Source: Pseudomonadota bacterium
Lineage (GTDB): Bacteria; Pseudomonadota; Gammaproteobacteria; Pseudomonadales; UBA5518
DNA length: 16,336 nt
Reading direction: 5' to 3'
NCBI GenBank assembly: GCA_022705125.1
Contig: JAKJFB010000025.1
Coordinates: 301-16,636 of the forward strand
The position numbers were made by a program, and so were the translations under genes. A model generated the notes under the pieces. It searched no databases and was not told where the DNA came from. It saw only the letters and a list, made by a program, of their open reading frames with translations. Numbering within the stretch: the first letter of the stretch is position 1; every line of letters begins with the position of its first letter. Shown piece after piece: positions 15,423 through 16,336 of this stretch.

Positions 15423-16336
15423 AGCGGCTGAAATAGGTCATCGCATCAGCAAGGCGCGCTACCGCCGCGAGGAGCCGGCGCTGCGCCAGGCGCTCCTGGA
15501 GGCGCAATACCGGCTGCTCGACAAGCCCGAGTTTCCACTGCTGATCCTTATCGGCGGCCTGGACGGCGCGGGCAAGGGCGAGACGGTGAACCTGCTGAAC
15601 GAATGGATGGATCCGCGCCATATCCGCACCGAGGCTTTCGGGCTGTCCGGAAGCGCCTGGGAGGGCGGGCGTCCGGAGATGTGGCGTTTCTGGCAGGTGC
15701 TGCCGCCACGCGGCAAGATCGGGGTCTTCTTCGGCTCGTGGTACACCGATCCGCTCGTGCGCCGGGCCGAAGGCATGATGAAGCGCACCGCCTTCGAGCG
15801 CCGGCTGGAGACCATCCGCCACTTCGAGCGCATGCTGGTGGCCGAGGGCGCGCTGGTGCTGAAGCTCTGGTTCCACCTGTCGAAGTCCGCGCAGAAGAAG
15901 AAGCTGCGCGAGCTGGCCGAGGATCCGCTCACGGCCTGGCGGGTCACGCCCGAGGAGTGGAAGCGCCACGACAGGTACGAGCGTTACGTGAAGGTCATCG
16001 CGGAGACCCTGCGCGAGACCGGCACGGGCGAGGCGCCGTGGCAGGTGATCGAGGGTTCCGACGAACGCTATCGCGCGCTCACGGCAGGCCGCGCGGTGCT
16101 CGATGCGCTCACGCGCCGGCTCGACGGACCGGCACCGGTGATAGCGCCCTCGGCACCGCCTCCGGTGCCGGCCATAGACGGCCGCGATCTGCTGAACTCG
16201 CTCGATTACTCGCGCAGGATCGCCGCGAAGAACTACGACCGGGAGCTCGAGCGCGCGCAGGGCCGGCTGAACCTGCTGACGCGCCACAAGCGCATGCGCG
16301 AGCGCTCCCTGGTGCTGGCCTTCGAGGGCATGGACG
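15415..16336 (+). CDS. pap: Polyphosphate:AMP phosphotransferase (two-domain PPK2), C-terminus missing
   Basis: Cytoplasmic enzyme that transfers phosphate from polyphosphate to AMP, giving ADP. The GTG start yields MFEAAEIGHRISKARY, typical of Pap proteins. The first PPK2 domain has Walker A GGLDGAGKGE (47-56), the conserved RPEMWRFWQVLPPRGKIGVFFGSWY region (about 86-110), and a basic lid with KSAQKKKLREL and WKRHDRYERYV. A proline-rich linker (PAPVIAPSAPPPVP) leads into a second PPK2 domain from about residue 255, and the window stops at FEGMD, at what should be its Walker A. 307 residues are visible of an expected total near 500. The start overlaps the DUF4345 stop by 8 nt. Confidence 0.9.
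   Translation, partial: MFEAAEIGHRISKARYRREEPALRQALLEAQYRLLDKPEFPLLILIGGLDGAGKGETVNLLNEWMDPRHIRTEAFGLSGSAWEGGRPEMWRFWQVLPPRGKIGVFFGSWYTDPLVRRAEGMMKRTAFERRLETIRHFERMLVAEGALVLKLWFHLSKSAQKKKLRELAEDPLTAWRVTPEEWKRHDRYERYVKVIAETLRETGTGEAPWQVIEGSDERYRALTAGRAVLDALTRRLDGPAPVIAPSAPPPVPAIDGRDLLNSLDYSRRIAAKNYDRELERAQGRLNLLTRHKRMRERSLVLAFEGMD

Overview
The window is a compact, GC-rich (about two-thirds G+C by eye) bacterial chromosome segment, most likely from a gammaproteobacterium. The signs are a KAS III enzyme that closely resembles Pseudomonas PA3286 from memory, a two-domain polyphosphate:AMP phosphotransferase, a Xanthomonas/Pseudomonas-style DinB, a tandem-TM2 protein, and REP-like palindromic repeats between genes. 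Genus cannot be assigned. No transposase, integrase, tRNA, rRNA or CRISPR array was seen.

Layout. 1-1526 (-): first two thirds of an NDP-forming acyl-CoA synthetase (Pat/AcsAB-like), cut by the window start. 1614-2906 (+): a two-gene unit of a tandem-TM2 membrane protein and a DHRS1-like short-chain dehydrogenase. 2931-3038: first REP-like element, between convergent genes. 3053-3907 (-): alpha/beta hydrolase of the meta-cleavage-product type. 3970-5439 (+): exported HEXXH peptidase-like protein with TPRs, divergent from the hydrolase. A GC-rich hairpin at 5440-5458 separates it from 5464-6057 (-), a SnoaL/NTF2-like protein. 6246-8369 (+): dinB, a macro-domain protein and an OsmC protein. 8373-10006 (-): a KAS III-like synthase followed by a DUF2505 (SRPBCC-type) protein. 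10081-10185: second REP-like element. 10208-13001 (-): the three-gene proton-translocating transhydrogenase operon pntAA-pntAB-pntB. 13147-14790 (-): exported beta-propeller protein. 15039-16336 (+): DUF4345 membrane protein overlapping the start of a polyphosphate:AMP phosphotransferase, cut by the window end.

How the genes fit together. Much of the content concerns acyl-CoA, lipid and redox metabolism: acyl-CoA ligase, SDR, KAS III that may recycle beta-oxidation acyl-CoA, NADPH-generating transhydrogenase, and polyphosphate-driven ADP formation. The dinB-macro-OsmC group suggests a small stress or DNA-damage neighbourhood, but no SOS box is evident and the link is inferential. Most of the window is ordinary housekeeping and accessory sequence. 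I did not find a convincing undescribed multi-gene system. The most distinctive non-coding signal is the pair of about 105-bp palindromic elements, whose terminal arms carry compensatory base changes between the two copies.
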